Below, one piece after another: positions 1 through 11,782 of a stretch of 64,000 nucleotides of DNA. The position numbers were made by a program, and so were the translations under genes. Positions within the stretch are counted from its first letter, which is position 1, and each line of letters starts with the position of its first letter. Source of the stretch: Brevipalpus yothersi (lineage: Eukaryota; Arthropoda; Arachnida; Trombidiformes; Tenuipalpidae); NCBI GenBank assembly GCA_003956705.1, contig QZCP01000257.1:215017-279016 (forward strand), in the 5' to 3' direction. The notes beneath the pieces were generated by a model. It worked only from the letters and a program-made list of their open reading frames with translations. It was not told the origin of the DNA and ran no database searches.

Positions 1-1088
1 CCAGGGAGTCGACCACGGATTTTACCTCCGGTAGAAATTTCAGTACCAGAGTTTCTCGCCCAATTTGATGACTGTTGATTTTCACCTTGGCTAGAGAAAT
101 TATTTTTATCACTTTCACTTGAAGCTGTAGTTGGATTAGCACTCGAGTTTGATCTGCCACAGCGAAAAGATGACCATTTGAGAGTCGATTTATCAAGTGC
201 TTTCATGGATGATAAGTTGGACATTAGAGGTGATGAAATTTTTGTCGGCCTCGAGTAAGGTAGTGTGGATGTTAGAGAACGCTTTGGATTGATAAGGTAC
301 TTGTTGTGATCAATTTGACCGTAATAAGGGATTTTCTTGGCATCTTCCAGAGGTGATGAGACGCTTTCTATTGAAGCTAATATACTTTTGGCAGCATCAG
401 TGAGATCCTCATTATTCTTCAACTTTTTCTTCGCATTCTCACTGATGTCATTCATTCTAGGCTTGTTAGCAGTATTTATGTTTGAATTGAAGGCTCCAAC
501 GCTACCAGAAGCTGAGGGGCTGGTTGATAAGGAAAGAATGGAGGAAGGAACCAATCTCGCTCTCTTGGCCGATGTACCTCCAAAAGTAATCTTTCCCTCA
601 TAATAAGACGATCTCATACCTCTTGAGAAGCTATTATTAAACGATCTTGGACTCAATGAACTAGACGAAGTATTTCTTGAATTGATAAAATCAGAATCAG
701 ACCACAAAAGAGATCTTTTCCGGCTACCCTGAGTCTTAAATTGGGTATCCTCTCTTGACTCATCACTTGTGGCCGCTGTATTCTCAGTCACCACACCGAC
801 ATCACGAGTATTTCGCGATTGAAAACCACTTTCAACACCCAAATCAACTGCGGTATGAGTTTTTACACATCTAGTTGGTGGTAAAGTCAACCTTTGAATA
901 GGAATTGGCTCAGGAATATTGGCTGGAGATGATATTGAATTGCACGTGGAGGATGTAGTATCAGTGATAGCTGTGGTAGTATGTTGATTAGGCGGCTCAT
1001 CGTTTGGATAAAAGTGTTCTCCTACATACGGCACAAGGTTCACAAGAGATTTTAACCATCTATTTCCACGTGAATCTTCACTAGCCAT
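1..1088 (-). CDS. Nup153: Nucleoporin NUP153-like, N-terminal part (runs off window start)
   Basis: The minus-strand reading frame opens at ATG 1088 (MASEDSRGNRW...) and stays open for 362 codons to the window edge, so the C-terminal part lies outside. I recognise NUP153, the nuclear-basket nucleoporin that helps anchor the basket and bind transport factors. The supporting motifs are VNLVPYVGEHFY near the start (compare vertebrate NIVPGWLQRYF), YYEGKITFGG in the middle, and AAKSILASIESVSSPLEDAK followed by KIP (vertebrate ARRILQSLEKMSSPLADAKRIP). The stretch is Ser/Asn-rich and predicted disordered, as usual for this part of NUP153. The zinc fingers and FG repeats would lie beyond position 1. 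No intron is evident. A truncated paralogue lies about 1.5 kb upstream on the same strand (1554-2591). The identification rests on short conserved motifs within a fast-evolving sequence. Confidence 0.72.
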   Translation of the reverse strand, partial: MASEDSRGNRWLKSLVNLVPYVGEHFYPNDEPPNQHTTTAITDTTSSTCNSISSPANIPEPIPIQRLTLPPTRCVKTHTAVDLGVESGFQSRNTRDVGVVTENTAATSDESREDTQFKTQGSRKRSLLWSDSDFINSRNTSSSSLSPRSFNNSFSRGMRSSYYEGKITFGGTSAKRARLVPSSILSLSTSPSASGSVGAFNSNINTANKPRMNDISENAKKKLKNNEDLTDAAKSILASIESVSSPLEDAKKIPYYGQIDHNKYLINPKRSLTSTLPYSRPTKISSPLMSNLSSMKALDKSTLKWSSFRCGRSNSSANPTTASSESDKNNFSSQGENQQSSNWARNSGTEISTGGKIRGRLP

Positions 1089-1553
1089 CAAAGCACTCTC
1101 CGATACAATCTCACACTTTAAACAATTAAATATATATATATATATATACTTGATTGATTTCCAAATATCACAAACACATCAAAAAAACAATACACATGGA
1201 AAATGAAACATAAATTTTTATTCAACCGAAAATATTTAAGCTGAATGCTTGGAAATGCTTGAAAATGAACAAAATGGCGTCCCGATTGAAGCGCCGCCTT
1301 TTTTCTTTTCTTTCTCAATTAATGCGCATGTATATACATAAATGGTAGAGTATGACATCTAGTGAGGTTTTTTCTTACGATCCAAACTTTCCAATTTCAT
1401 TTCGAGTTCGAAAGTTCGAAAGTTCGAAAATTCTAAAAAACTTCCCTCTCTTTTCCTTTGTCCCTCTACCCCCCCTTGATGATGCGGATAAAGTCTTTCT
1501 TGAGGCGATGAGCCCATCATCAAAGTTTCCTTTTTTATCTTATTTTCTTACCT
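1089..1553. other. Intergenic spacer between the two NUP153-like copies
   Basis: No gene is seen. It holds the presumed promoter of the first copy, a (TA)n run at about 1130-1148 and a short tandem repeat of GTTCGAAA-type units at about 1404-1430. A T-rich and C-rich stretch at about 1440-1480 is low complexity. Confidence 0.6.
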
Positions 1554-2591
1554 TCACTGTATCTCCGCTAGTAGAGTAAAGAGACCAGAGATTACAGTAT
1601 TTAAAATCTTCTTCTGAATTTCGTCCTCATTCGGGCTGGCCTCACGGTTGACACTTCCTGGTATAGCTGGAATGTCCAAAGGTGGTAGGCGATTCTCGGA
1701 AACGTCTCGAGGAGGACGAAGACCAACAGGGGGTTGACCACGAATTTCACCTTCGGTAGAAATTTCAGTACCAGAGTTTCTCGCCAAATTTGATGGTTGT
1801 TGATTTTCACTTCGGCTAGGGAAATTATTCTCATCACTTTCAATCCCATTTCCCGTAGATGATGAGATGGACTCTATCGTTGATAGTATCCTCTTGGCAG
1901 CATCAGTGAGATCCTCATTATTCTTCAACTTTTTCTTCGCATTCTCACTGATGTCATTCATTCTGGGCTTGTTAGTAGTATTTATGTTTGAATTGAAGGC
2001 TCCAACGCTACCAGAAGCTGGGGGGTTCGTTGATGAGGAAAAGATGGAGGATGAATAAAACCTGGCTCTCTTAGCGGACCTGCCTCCATAAATGGCATTC
2101 GCGTCATGGAATCTCATTCCTTTTGAAAAATTGTGGTATGAAGCTGGGCTTAATGCACCAGACGGAGTATTTCTTGAATCGAAAAAATCAGGATCCGAAG
2201 ATGGAACAGTTCTTTTCTGACTACCCTGGGATTCAAATTGAGTATCCTCTCTTGTTCCTTCACTTGTGGCCGCTGTATTCTCAGTCACCACACCAACATT
2301 ACGAGTATTTCGGGATTGAAACCCACTTCGGTAACCAAGACCAACTGTAGTAGGTTGATTTTTTACACCTCTTGTGGGGTGTCTGGTTAACCTTCTCACA
2401 GGTTGACAAATATTGCCTGAAGACAACATTGAGTGACAAGTAGGACATATATCACCACGGATGTTTCCTGATCCGGTGTGTAGCCTCAACGGCCTTCTTA
2501 CAGGCCTCACTGGCCCATAGGTTTCCCTCGTTGGAATCCAGTAGTCCCTCAGAGACGGGAACATGGTGATGAATTTAGTCACCCACTCCAT
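1554..2591 (-). CDS. Truncated NUP153-like tandem paralogue
   Basis: An uninterrupted 345-codon frame from ATG 2591 to the stop at 1554-1556. It aligns collinearly with the NUP153-like protein at 1-1088. The shared blocks are SGFQSRNTR, VVTENTAATS, SGSVGAFNSNINT, the run MNDISENAKKKLKNNEDLTD and NSGTEIST. It differs in three ways. The N-terminal ~60 residues are diverged. About 75 codons are missing after IESISS, which removes the conserved SSPLEDAKKIP motif. It ends after about 60 further residues (ending LFTLLAEIQ) with no zinc finger or FG repeat. Despite the divergence the frame is intact, which argues for a recently or currently translated copy over an old pseudogene. It could instead be a partial duplicate without function. 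It sits head-to-head with Smad2/3, 654 bp away. Confidence 0.6.
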   Translation of the reverse strand: MEWVTKFITMFPSLRDYWIPTRETYGPVRPVRRPLRLHTGSGNIRGDICPTCHSMLSSGNICQPVRRLTRHPTRGVKNQPTTVGLGYRSGFQSRNTRNVGVVTENTAATSEGTREDTQFESQGSQKRTVPSSDPDFFDSRNTPSGALSPASYHNFSKGMRFHDANAIYGGRSAKRARFYSSSIFSSSTNPPASGSVGAFNSNINTTNKPRMNDISENAKKKLKNNEDLTDAAKRILSTIESISSSTGNGIESDENNFPSRSENQQPSNLARNSGTEISTEGEIRGQPPVGLRPPRDVSENRLPPLDIPAIPGSVNREASPNEDEIQKKILNTVISGLFTLLAEIQ

Positions 2592-3245
2592 CTTTCACAC
2601 TGGAAAATTTACATTTTTCAAACTGTTGGCCAATTTTCTTCTCCTCTAACTAAACGATTTTTCACTTGATGGAGTAGATAAAGTCTTCCTTATCACAGCG
2701 GCTTAAGATCAAATGTCACAGCAATTTGAACACTCAATTCTTCTAACCTAACGAATTGGATTATCACACAATCCTATCATGATCACCTTGATTTTGACCA
2801 TCAAAAAGTGATCACATTTCACTTTGGCGCCATTCAATCTCGTTCTTATTCGAATTTAAATAAACTAGTTTATTCACATTATTGTATACCAGATGGCATT
2901 GGTTGGCAGTGATATTTTTTTGCGAAAAAAGATAATTTTTGAAGATAATTTTATCTCTTCAATTCTATGTATTGAAGCACACTGTTTACACTTTTCTTTT
3001 ACATTTTCGTTTGCTAATGTGTTAATTGCTTGTTGTATCAATTAATCGTCTCTAGAATGGTGTGTGTGTGTTTTTTTTCGTCCGTTTCTGCCTGATTTTT
3101 AATCAATTTTGGTGATTAATTAGTGGGTTACGATAATACTTTGTTATCCACCGTTGTATCAATGAATTTGGTCGACGGGTGACTACGGATACTTGTGTGT
3201 TGAAGATATTCACCATCATAGTAGTGAAACCATCACTCTTAAGAT
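2592..3245. other. Divergent spacer, NUP153-like copy / Smad2/3
   Basis: No coding region is seen. It lies between two genes transcribed away from each other, so it probably holds both promoters. It is AT-rich, with a (TG)n/poly-T stretch at about 3060-3080. No clear TATA box or initiator can be assigned by eye. Confidence 0.5.
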
Positions 3246-4026
3246 ATGACATCAATTCTCCCATCAACCTCACCAGTGGTAAAACGACTACTAAACAAGA
3301 AAAAAGGCATTACAGATACTGAAGAGTGGTGGGCAGAGAAGGCCATCAAAAGCTTGGTGAAGAAAGTACGAAAATCGAGTCTCGATGAACTCGAAAGAGC
3401 GATAACTCACGAGGAATCTAACACAAAGTGCATCACTATACAACGGTAATGATTCGGTTATCATTGAGTTTATTTCGTAATTCTCTCCATCTTCAATCAT
3501 CCTCTTCGTCCTCCTTCCTCTCGAATAAGATGAACCATTTTTTCTCACTTTTCGAGTTTTTCCCTCTTTTTCTGACTGACCGATCCAATTTTTTCTCCTA
3601 GATCTTTGGATGGAAGGCTTCAAGTCTCCCACAAGAAAGGTCTACCTCATGTAATGTATTGTCGCCTCTTCCGATGGCCTGATCTTATAAATCATCACGA
3701 ACTGAAAGCTATAGACTCTTGCCAATATGCGTTCAATTTGAAAAAGGATGAAGTTTGTATCAATCCATACCACTATACCCGCGCCCCACTGCCCACTGTA
3801 TTAGTGCCTCGACAGCCAATCGAGAGCATCCCAACCGATTTACCAGTTATTGATGATTATATCGACTCAGTTCCCGAAAATACCGACCATCCTGGTGGCA
3901 TGAACAATCAAATGTTCCCGATGACAGGTGAGAGAAAGACACTCATACACCATGTATATAAAATGAATCAAGTGGAATTTGTTACAATATTACTCCTTTT
4001 CCATCAAACCACTTTTTCCCGGTCTT

Positions 4027-4098
<72 letters not shown>

Positions 4099-5377
4099 TC
4101 TCTTCTCTCTCTTTTTTCCCATGTATTCTCTCTCTTGTTGCTCTCTTTCTCCAGCCCGTCACTCTTTCCACCTGTAACTCACCTCTCTGGCGATCTTCCG
4201 ACCCTTTCCATACACACAACACACACATTCTCTCTCTCTCTCTCTTTCAAACATACTACACACAGCTCTTGCCGTGATCAGCACACATCTCTCTCTCTTT
4301 TTCTCTCTTTCTCTCACTCAAAATCAGGAGAAAAAGAAGCTTCTCTCTTTCTTTCTTGTGGGCCCTTTGCTTGATTCACTACTGGATTCCCCACTCCCAG
4401 TCCCCAAAACATTCATATTAACCTTGTTATCGTACTGTTTTCATCTCAGCCGCATCTTCATCATCCCATTTATGTTCTTGTGATTTTTTTTACTACTCCG
4501 TGGTGTTGTCATCCTCTCATCCTAATATCATCCATTCCATATCATACTTGCTATATGATATTTTTGCATTTTTTATAATCATCAGAAACGCCTCCCCCTG
4601 GCTATATGAGCGAGGATGGTGATAATCAAGAGCAGAACGGAACGGATGACATGGGTAAATTTTTCTTATCAATCTCGTTCCTTCCTTAATTTCTCTTATA
4701 AAATTAGTTTCTCTCTCCCTTTCGCTCTTTCTCCCTCTCTCTTTATTTATCTTGTCAATCTTTTAATCAGCTAATTTTTATTGCCACTCAATGACTCTTA
4801 TTTACCTATCCTTGTGACAATATTTTGTGATCCACATCATCATTCATCGTTCATCTCCTTCTCTCTCCCACTCTCCTTCTTTTGGGATTTCAGACACGTC
4901 TATCATCGGTTCACCAAGTCCGTCACTCGATGTTCAGCCAATATCCTATACTGAACCTGCATTTTGGTGCTCAATTGCTTATTATGAACTGAAGACAAGG
5001 GTCGGTGAAACTTTCCATGCTTCCCAGCCATCATTGACTGTAGATGGCTTCACCGATCCATCCAGTCCAGATAGATTTTGCCTAGGATTACTTTCTAACG
5101 TTAACCGCACCACAACAATCGAACAAACCCGGCGGCATATTGGTGAGTGCTGTGTGTGTCTATCATTTTGTATTTAAAACATCTTTATCATCTATCTTTC
5201 TCGCTCTCTCTCTCTCTCTCTTTCTCTCTGTTTCTTTCTCTTTCTTCTTTATCTTCCATCCTCTGTTACATCATACTATTCTCTTATACTATTTAATTGA
5301 AGACATTCTTAGTTCGTCTCGCTCTCCGTAACCCTCTCTCTTTCTCTTTCTCTTTCTCCCTTCTATTTTTCTTGTTC

Positions 5378-5461
<84 letters not shown>

Positions 5462-7973
5462 CTTGTACCTTCAAGATCAATGTGAAAGAGAGTGAGAGAG
5501 CTTGGAACGAAAAAGAAAGAGCGTAGAGAAGAGTTTATTAACCTTTAACTCTTTCCTCCCCTTCTTCTTCCTCCTTTTTCCTTTACCCTCTCTCTCTCTT
5601 TCTCTCCCATCTATTTCTTCACCATTCTCGAATAGAGATCAAAGTTGCACTTTCTCCGTACACTCTGTTCATTTTCTGTCTCTCTCTCCCTTTCTTCACT
5701 CTTTCTATCCTTCCTCCACTATTCTCTCTCTCTCTGCCCTCGCCTTCAAATCTTTCTCTTGTTCTTCATCCAATCATACTAGGCATCCATCCCCATCCAA
5801 CTGCATGGTGGTCTCTGGGAATTTGTCTGACTCCTTCTCTCTTATTCTTCCTTCCTCATCTCTCTTTCCCACAGGCCGAGGCGTGAGGTTTTACTACATT
5901 GGAGGCGACGTATACGCGGAGTGTCTGAGCGATAGCGCAATCTTTGTGCAAAGTCCTAACTGTAACCGGATGTACGGATGGCATCCTGCTACTGTCTGCA
6001 AGATTCCTCCTCGTAAGATCAAAATTATTTATATGATATTCATACTCTTTCAATCTATTCTGTTTTATTCCTCATTCCATCATCATCTTCCTATGAAACT
6101 GTTTCAGCAAAATATCTGTTTGATTCCAATCTTGTCTGGAGCAATCGGCAAAATTTTTCTTATGTATCAAGGCACCATGAGGTCTCCCAAATTTTTTCTT
6201 TCGATACTCTCAAGTGATGAGAGAGGCAAGAATGGATTTCTACTGTCCTTCATATTCGAAAGGAATCTTTTTCATCGTCCTAATCTGATTAGAATAGCAT
6301 TCTATCTAATATGGCTGATGAGCTTGCCCTAGCATCAATTAGATCTCTAGAACAAAGTTGAAATATGTTTATGCATGTTATACCCTTGAATTCCAGCTCT
6401 GTTTTCAAACTTTTATTCATCTTCTCAGTTATCTGTTGTTAGTGTCAAGTTTTTTTTTGTTGTTACGCTTCCCAAGTGTTTCTAGAATTATCTTGATCTA
6501 TCTGAGTAGCTGGTATCATGAGTTGAACCTTGATTTGCTTTTTTGAAACATTTGACATCACTCATTTCTCAAGTAATTGAATCTTCAACTGCTCGTTAAA
6601 TTCAATTCGTATTCAAGGAATATTGAGCATCTGATCAGTTCTATGCACATGAAACCTGTGTTGTACTGATGAAGTTATGATAGGTGAAGAAATCTGGCGC
6701 TCGAGTTGATCAACTTTGTTTTCCTGTTCTCAACCGGAACATGTTTTCATGAAACACATATCGTTCAATTAAAGTGGAGCCAAATTAATCTAAAAATCTA
6801 AAGCTGAAATTCAGGAATCACTAGGTGTTTGAATCTGTTATTGTTCCAGAATTTTTCCTGTTTTTCAGATGTTCCGTCGATTTTCTTGACAACTATCGTA
6901 TTTGATCAAAGTTTCCTCTCATCATCGATGAAATTTTTTGCTAGTTGATCAATTGATCATAATTTTCTCATTGAGACTGAATTGGCTCCATTTGTCGATT
7001 TGAATGTCAAAGTGGAAGGACAATAATAGATTGCATTATGATACACAGAAAGTACGAGAAAGCACGTAAAAGTATTCATTTTTCTCAAGAAACTCATTAC
7101 AAATTCATTTTCATGACCAAGTTTCTCTTCGTATGCTCACATTAATTCGTAATGCAGTGCACCACGCTTAAATGAATCTAAGGTTTCCATTGATATTGAT
7201 CATGATTATTTTTTTGTTACATTTTATCAATCTCCCAGTGAACTAGGAATCATCCTCCTCCTCACATTTCTCAGAGGCCTTTGTGAACTACTTCTGATTC
7301 ATAGACTTAAAATAGTCCTCTACCCGATCGTTTGGCATATGTTAATCATTGGCTCATATCACCGGTCAAAAGCAACAAACAAACTTCATCCACGGAATCG
7401 TTCGTTGAGTGATTGAGTGGATTGATGATAGCTCTCACTGTCGACTCATTTTGCCTTTTCTCTCTCTCTCTTCCTTTCTTTCTCTCTCTCTCTCTCTCTC
7501 TCCCTCTTATTGAAACTCAGTTTTTTCTAATTCTCGCTCTACCTACAAACCGCTTGCAAACATGTCAGCCGCCAATTTGAAACTTTCGCCTCTTATCTAA
7601 TCCACAAGTCATCGACTTCGTTCTTGTTATTTGTTTCTGCTCATACTAACATCATCTTCTTTTCTTTTTCTCTCTCCCCTTCTCTCACCCACCTCATATT
7701 TTAGGCTGCAATTTGAAGATTTTCAAAAATGCTGATTTCGCTGCTGTTTTGTCTCAATCCGTGAGTCAAGGATTTGAAGCTGTTTTTCAATTGACTCGAA
7801 TGTGTACTGTTCGGATAAGTTTTGTTAAAGGTTGGGGTGCTGAATATCGCCGTCAAACGGTCACCTCTACCCCTTGTTGGATTGAGCTACATTTGAATGG
7901 TCCTCTTCAATGGTTGGACAGAGTTCTAATGCAAATGGGCTCACCTCGTGCTCCGTGCAGCTCCATGTCTTGA
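3246..7973 (+). CDS. Smox: Receptor-regulated Smad2/3 (Smox orthologue)
   Basis: Six coding exons: 3246-3445, 3602-3927, 4586-4654, 4894-5142, 5875-6012, 7705-7973 (416 aa, all GT-AG). It is the activin/TGF-beta-type signal transducer that is phosphorylated by the type I receptor, pairs with co-Smad and enters the nucleus. MH1 begins TSILPSTSPVVKRLL and has the DNA-contacting hairpin LQVSHKKGLPHVMYCRL. It lacks the vertebrate Smad2-type insert before the hairpin, so it should bind DNA like Smad3. The linker keeps the PPGY motif (exon 3). MH2 runs from EPAFWCSIAYYEL and ends in CSSMS, the receptor phosphorylation tail SSxS. Length is close to Smad3 (425 aa). The exon 5/6 junction codon encodes Arg where vertebrates have Gly (KIPP-R-CNLK). 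Introns carry very long (CT)n tracts; intron 5 (6013-7704) shows nothing else recognisable. Confidence 0.96.
4031..4096. repeat. (CT)n microsatellite in Smad2/3 intron 2
   Basis: A perfect CT dinucleotide run of 33 units lies within intron 2 (3928-4585), and the intron is pyrimidine-rich beyond it. Confidence 0.95.
5381..5458. repeat. (TC)n microsatellite in Smad2/3 intron 4
   Basis: A perfect TC run of 39 units lies within intron 4 (5143-5874), flanked by further interrupted CT/CTTT sequence. Confidence 0.95.
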
Positions 7974-9653
7974 GCGTTAAAAAAAGAATAATAACAACAC
8001 TTACAAGCGTTTTTCACAGAATTTTCTCTTTAAAAGCTTTTCTGGTCTCTCTATTTTGCTCTCTTTCTGCCTCCTTCTTTCTCTTTCACTCTATCTTACC
8101 CACATCTTACTTTCTCTTCCAATCTTTTTTGTCCTTTATTTCTATTCTTCCTTCCTATTGTGAAATTACTGTTACCCATGGCCATTATGTGATCCTATTC
8201 CATTTCAAACCTAAGCGATAAACATTCAAGGTGGCTCACACTTTTTCTTCTACCTTTCTATTCTATCTTTCTATTTCTTTCTTTCTTTCTTTCTTTCTTT
8301 CTATCCATCCATCTCTCTATCTCTTCTTCTCTAATCTGATCACAAAACAAACACAAACACACACACATACATACATACGTACATACACATTTAAAAAAAG
8401 TGTTGATAAACAACCTTTAACCCGATTCAATCGTGCTGCTATTTTGCTTGGATCATATGATCAAAGATCAGATCCAGTTTTCAAGTTTTAAACTATTCGT
8501 AGGCGATGGAATCCATCGTACCTCTCTAAATTAATGTGAAACTTTTCGATTGCATGATCCTTTCAGAGCTTCTTACTTCACTCAGTGACTTGTTCCGATC
8601 GTTTTGTCCCATCCTGTATTCTCCCTTTCCATCTATTGTCCACCAAAACAAAAATATTGCAAAAATTTTGGTGGTTAATAAAATATAATCATTTTCATTT
8701 GGGCATACGATATATATGTATCCAGATTCATTTATTATCAGTTCATCTCTCAACACACCAAGGTCACAAAATTGAAGCTCAAGCTATGGTGTGTGAGTGC
8801 ATAGTGTAATATGAGCGAATCAGCGAGATTATCTTTCCAAAATTTGAATCGGTCCTTTATCACGATGAATATTTAATGATCACACTCACAGTCAAGCTCA
8901 AGGTTAAAGTCAAAAAATTCATATGCAATGCATATGTATGCACCTTGTACATTGGGCATGATGAAAGCGATTGAACTTTCTGGTACTATTTGTTCAATGA
9001 AAGCATCCAAATCAAATCTTGGCTTTTTTAAGCCTCTTTCCGTTCGCGTATTAATTGCCGATTAAATCGCTTCCCATTCATCAGCGAGATCTTGTCATTT
9101 ACATGTTATTTTTTTCGCATCCATCATCCACTGTGTGTGCGTGTGTCTATGTAAATTATTATATGTATTAATTTAAGATCAAACTTTTCGAACATTAATT
9201 TAATCGTCTAACATGTATATCTACTCCGAATAATTCGAATCGCTCACCGCAAGTACAGCAACTTCACACAATTTCCGGTGAACATATCCATCTCAACTCA
9301 ATTCGTGGCAATTATTGACAAAATCGTATTTGATCACCACAATCGGAAGAAACACTTCGGTGAAGGTGAATTTTTTTCCTCTCCCAACTTGAAAATCCTC
9401 AATCAATCAACCCAGGCAACCCAAATTAACCAGAACCCAAAACCAAGAACCTAACCTAAAGTGAAACCCAGCATTTATACCAAGCAAGGAGCAGCAAAAG
9501 TGTTTACACATAGTAATTCGGGTTTTGAACTTGCGCTGTTCATCAAGTATCAAGTCTTGTTCACCATTTTCATTTTGGGTGCTCTATCTTGTGGCCATAC
9601 TCTCTAATTTAATTGACAATAAATTTAATTTTATCGTCCCACAATCGACCAGT
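7974..9653. other. Smad2/3 3' flank and NF-YA 5' flank
   Basis: No gene is seen in about 1.7 kb. It contains a (CTTT)n repeat at about 8274-8301, a CA/CATA-rich stretch at about 8355-8392, and an AATAAA at about 8679 that could serve as a distal poly(A) signal for Smad2/3. The part before 9654 is presumably promoter and 5' UTR of NF-YA. Confidence 0.5.
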
Positions 9654-10108
9654 ATGGATGGTACACCAGTGATCAGTATTCCCCAGGTAAGTGGAGTTGA
9701 TAATTGATTTGTGTGGCCAAATGATCATCTTAAGCGGCCAGTCAAAAGGCAAGTGAGAAAGAGAGAGAGAGAGAGAGAGAGTTGCCTTGGTGAATGTGTG
9801 TTGTTTGAATGGAAGACGCTTGATGGTTGGATGGATGTTTCATTTGTTCATTTCTAATTGGTCCTTACTTCTCGCCAATCCTCATTGGATCCAATAAATT
9901 TAAATCCACCATACAACATGTCTTTTTGCACTCCGGCTGGCTTGTGTTTGTGTATGTGTGTGTGTGGCTTGATTCGCTGATTCACTCATCTTAGGTTTGT
10001 TCTTACATTGATAGGCGCGGTATATGCTTGATCGTAAATATTGATGATTTTGTTTTTGGCGTAAATCCATTATCTCTGGCTTTCTGCTTTCATTGATCAT
10101 TAAATTTT

Positions 10109-10156
<48 letters not shown>

Positions 10157-10794
10157 TTTCCCTTTCCTTTATGGCCTACTAGGAAAATGGTCTACTGACT
10201 GGCCAACAAGTGTTACTACAAGGATCTAATTTATCAAATAATCAACACATTCAAATCATACAAGCAACTGGTACACCTATCATATTATCACCCCAAACTA
10301 ATGGACACTTTGAAGCTCAACCCAATCTAGTCTGCCAGCCGATCACTTTGGATGGCCAAAATTTCATCACTGCCGCCAATGGCAATCCTTCGGGTATCAT
10401 TATGGTCATGCCGAATGGTGGTACAGCCGCAGCAACGGCGGCAGCCACCACTGCCGGATTAAATTTGCAAAATATCCAGCGGATTCCTTTGCCTGGTGCA
10501 GCAGAATTGATGGAAGAAGAGCCCTTGTATGTGAATGCCAAACAATATCATCGTATTTTGAAGCGTAGACAGGCGAGAGCTAAGCTAGAATCTGAAGGTA
10601 AAATACCAAAGGAAAGGCGAAAGTATTTGCATGAGTCTCGTCATAAGCATGCTATGAATCGTGTAAGAGGTGAAGGTGGACGATTTCACTCTGGTTCCAT
10701 GATGAAAAAAGATCATCTCGCTGGCTTGGATAATGATAATTCAAGTAAATCAATGACAGAATGTTCGTCAAGCTCACCCAAATATGGTTATTGA
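9654..10794 (+). CDS. NF-YA: NF-YA, CCAAT-binding subunit of nuclear factor Y
   Basis: Two coding exons, 9654-9686 (MDGTPVISIPQ) and 10183-10794, give 214 aa. It is the sequence-specific subunit of the NF-Y trimer; it joins the histone-fold NF-YB/NF-YC dimer and reads CCAAT boxes in promoters. The diagnostic core lies at about residues 124-180. Subunit-interaction helix EEPLYVNAKQYHRILKRRQA is followed by a linker and the DNA-binding segment beginning KYLHESRHKHAMNRVRG with the GGRF end. The N-terminal part is Gln/Asn/Ala-rich, matching the glutamine-rich activation domain. ATG 9654 is the first Met in frame and has a consensus donor (CAG/GTAAGT) 33 nt later. The single intron of 496 bp has a (CT)20 tract ending about 30 nt before its acceptor. 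The C-terminus after the core is short. Confidence 0.95.
10113..10153. repeat. (TC)n microsatellite in NF-YA intron 1
   Basis: A perfect TC run ends about 30 nt upstream of the intron 1 acceptor (AG at 10181-10182), so it doubles as, or extends, the polypyrimidine tract. Confidence 0.95.
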
Positions 10795-11782
10795 AAGTCG
10801 CCTGTGCGCTCTTTCAATTGCATGATGATTATAAATCGAAGATGCTAGAGGATCAGGCGTGTGTTCCAATGTCAAACAATATCCTGTTGTCCTACTTATG
10901 TATTTATGGATTTACTCATAGGATGATTACACAGGATGATCTTCTATTTACTGCATCATACCGTGTCACTCAGATAATCAGTTTCCATGAAGGTGTTGCA
11001 TGGAATGTGGATGCTCCTCGAAAGATGAAACCATTGTTGTTGAATATAAAATAATACTTAATGGATTTCTAAACATAAATATATTCTGACAAATTTTGGA
11101 AAGCGATAGGATCTAATCCTCCTAAATATGTGATAAGAACATGTTAATAACTCAAAGAAAGGGACAATTTTCATGATAAGATGAAAATTTTGATCAACAA
11201 AAAAGTTTCATATCTGAAGCTCCATTAATCATAATAATCTAACAATTATCGACCAAATTCATTATAATTTTCCATTGCCACTGTGAGAGGATGAAAAATG
11301 AATGAACGAAAAACTATTCCATACTTTATGTCGATTCATCAGTTGTTACCGCCAAAAGTTTTCGCATTAAAAGGAACCATAATTTCTTCATTGCAATTTC
11401 TTATTTCTACATTTTCTTCAACAAAAGTCCAATCGAAAGAATCAATTTTTGTTCAAAAAATCTGTTTCAGAATCTTAGATTATTTCAAAGAAATGTCGTT
11501 TCAACTCTTCTGGAAAAAATCCTAATCCATAATATTTTCATGCTTTCTCGCAAGGATCTGTATATTAGTCTTGTGTTTTGTGAAGTCTCCACATGTCAAC
11601 ATCTGTTTTTTTCGGTGATGCAAGCTTTGACCAATTGTTCAATGATCATCTAAATTGAAACGGCAACTTGTGTATCTGTGTGTATCATTCATTATGATAC
11701 GAACTGTTTTCATAACCGGTGAATTCACCATTATTAATTCCATTTAATCGATGGTTGAAAAGTAATCCTCATAAGTTCCAAC
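10795..11782. other. NF-YA 3' flank and Inturned 5' flank
   Basis: No gene is seen. Open stretches here are AT-rich, lack homology I can recognise, and probably include the NF-YA 3' UTR and the Inturned promoter. Confidence 0.5.

Noticed and set aside
1404..1430. Short tandem GTTCGAAA repeat as a possible CRISPR or regulatory array
   Set aside because: Only about three units without spacers; a simple local repeat in an animal genome.
3979..4374. Long Ser/Leu-rich open frames over CT tracts, with Arg/Glu mirrors on the other strand (also near 5290-5485, 48635-49070, 62372, 63500-63830)
   Set aside because: They are translations of dinucleotide repeats: a CT run is open in every frame. They lie in introns or spacers of well-supported genes and have no conserved sequence.
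9525..9653. Upstream extension of the NF-YA first exon
   Set aside because: The frame continues upstream but contains no earlier ATG; it would need a TTG start, which is not expected in an animal mRNA. ATG 9654 is preferred.
10317..10541. Minus-strand open frame opposite NF-YA
   Set aside because: It is a shadow of the NF-YA coding exon with no independent motif; the same applies to frames opposite Inturned, QTRT1, TDO and laminin.
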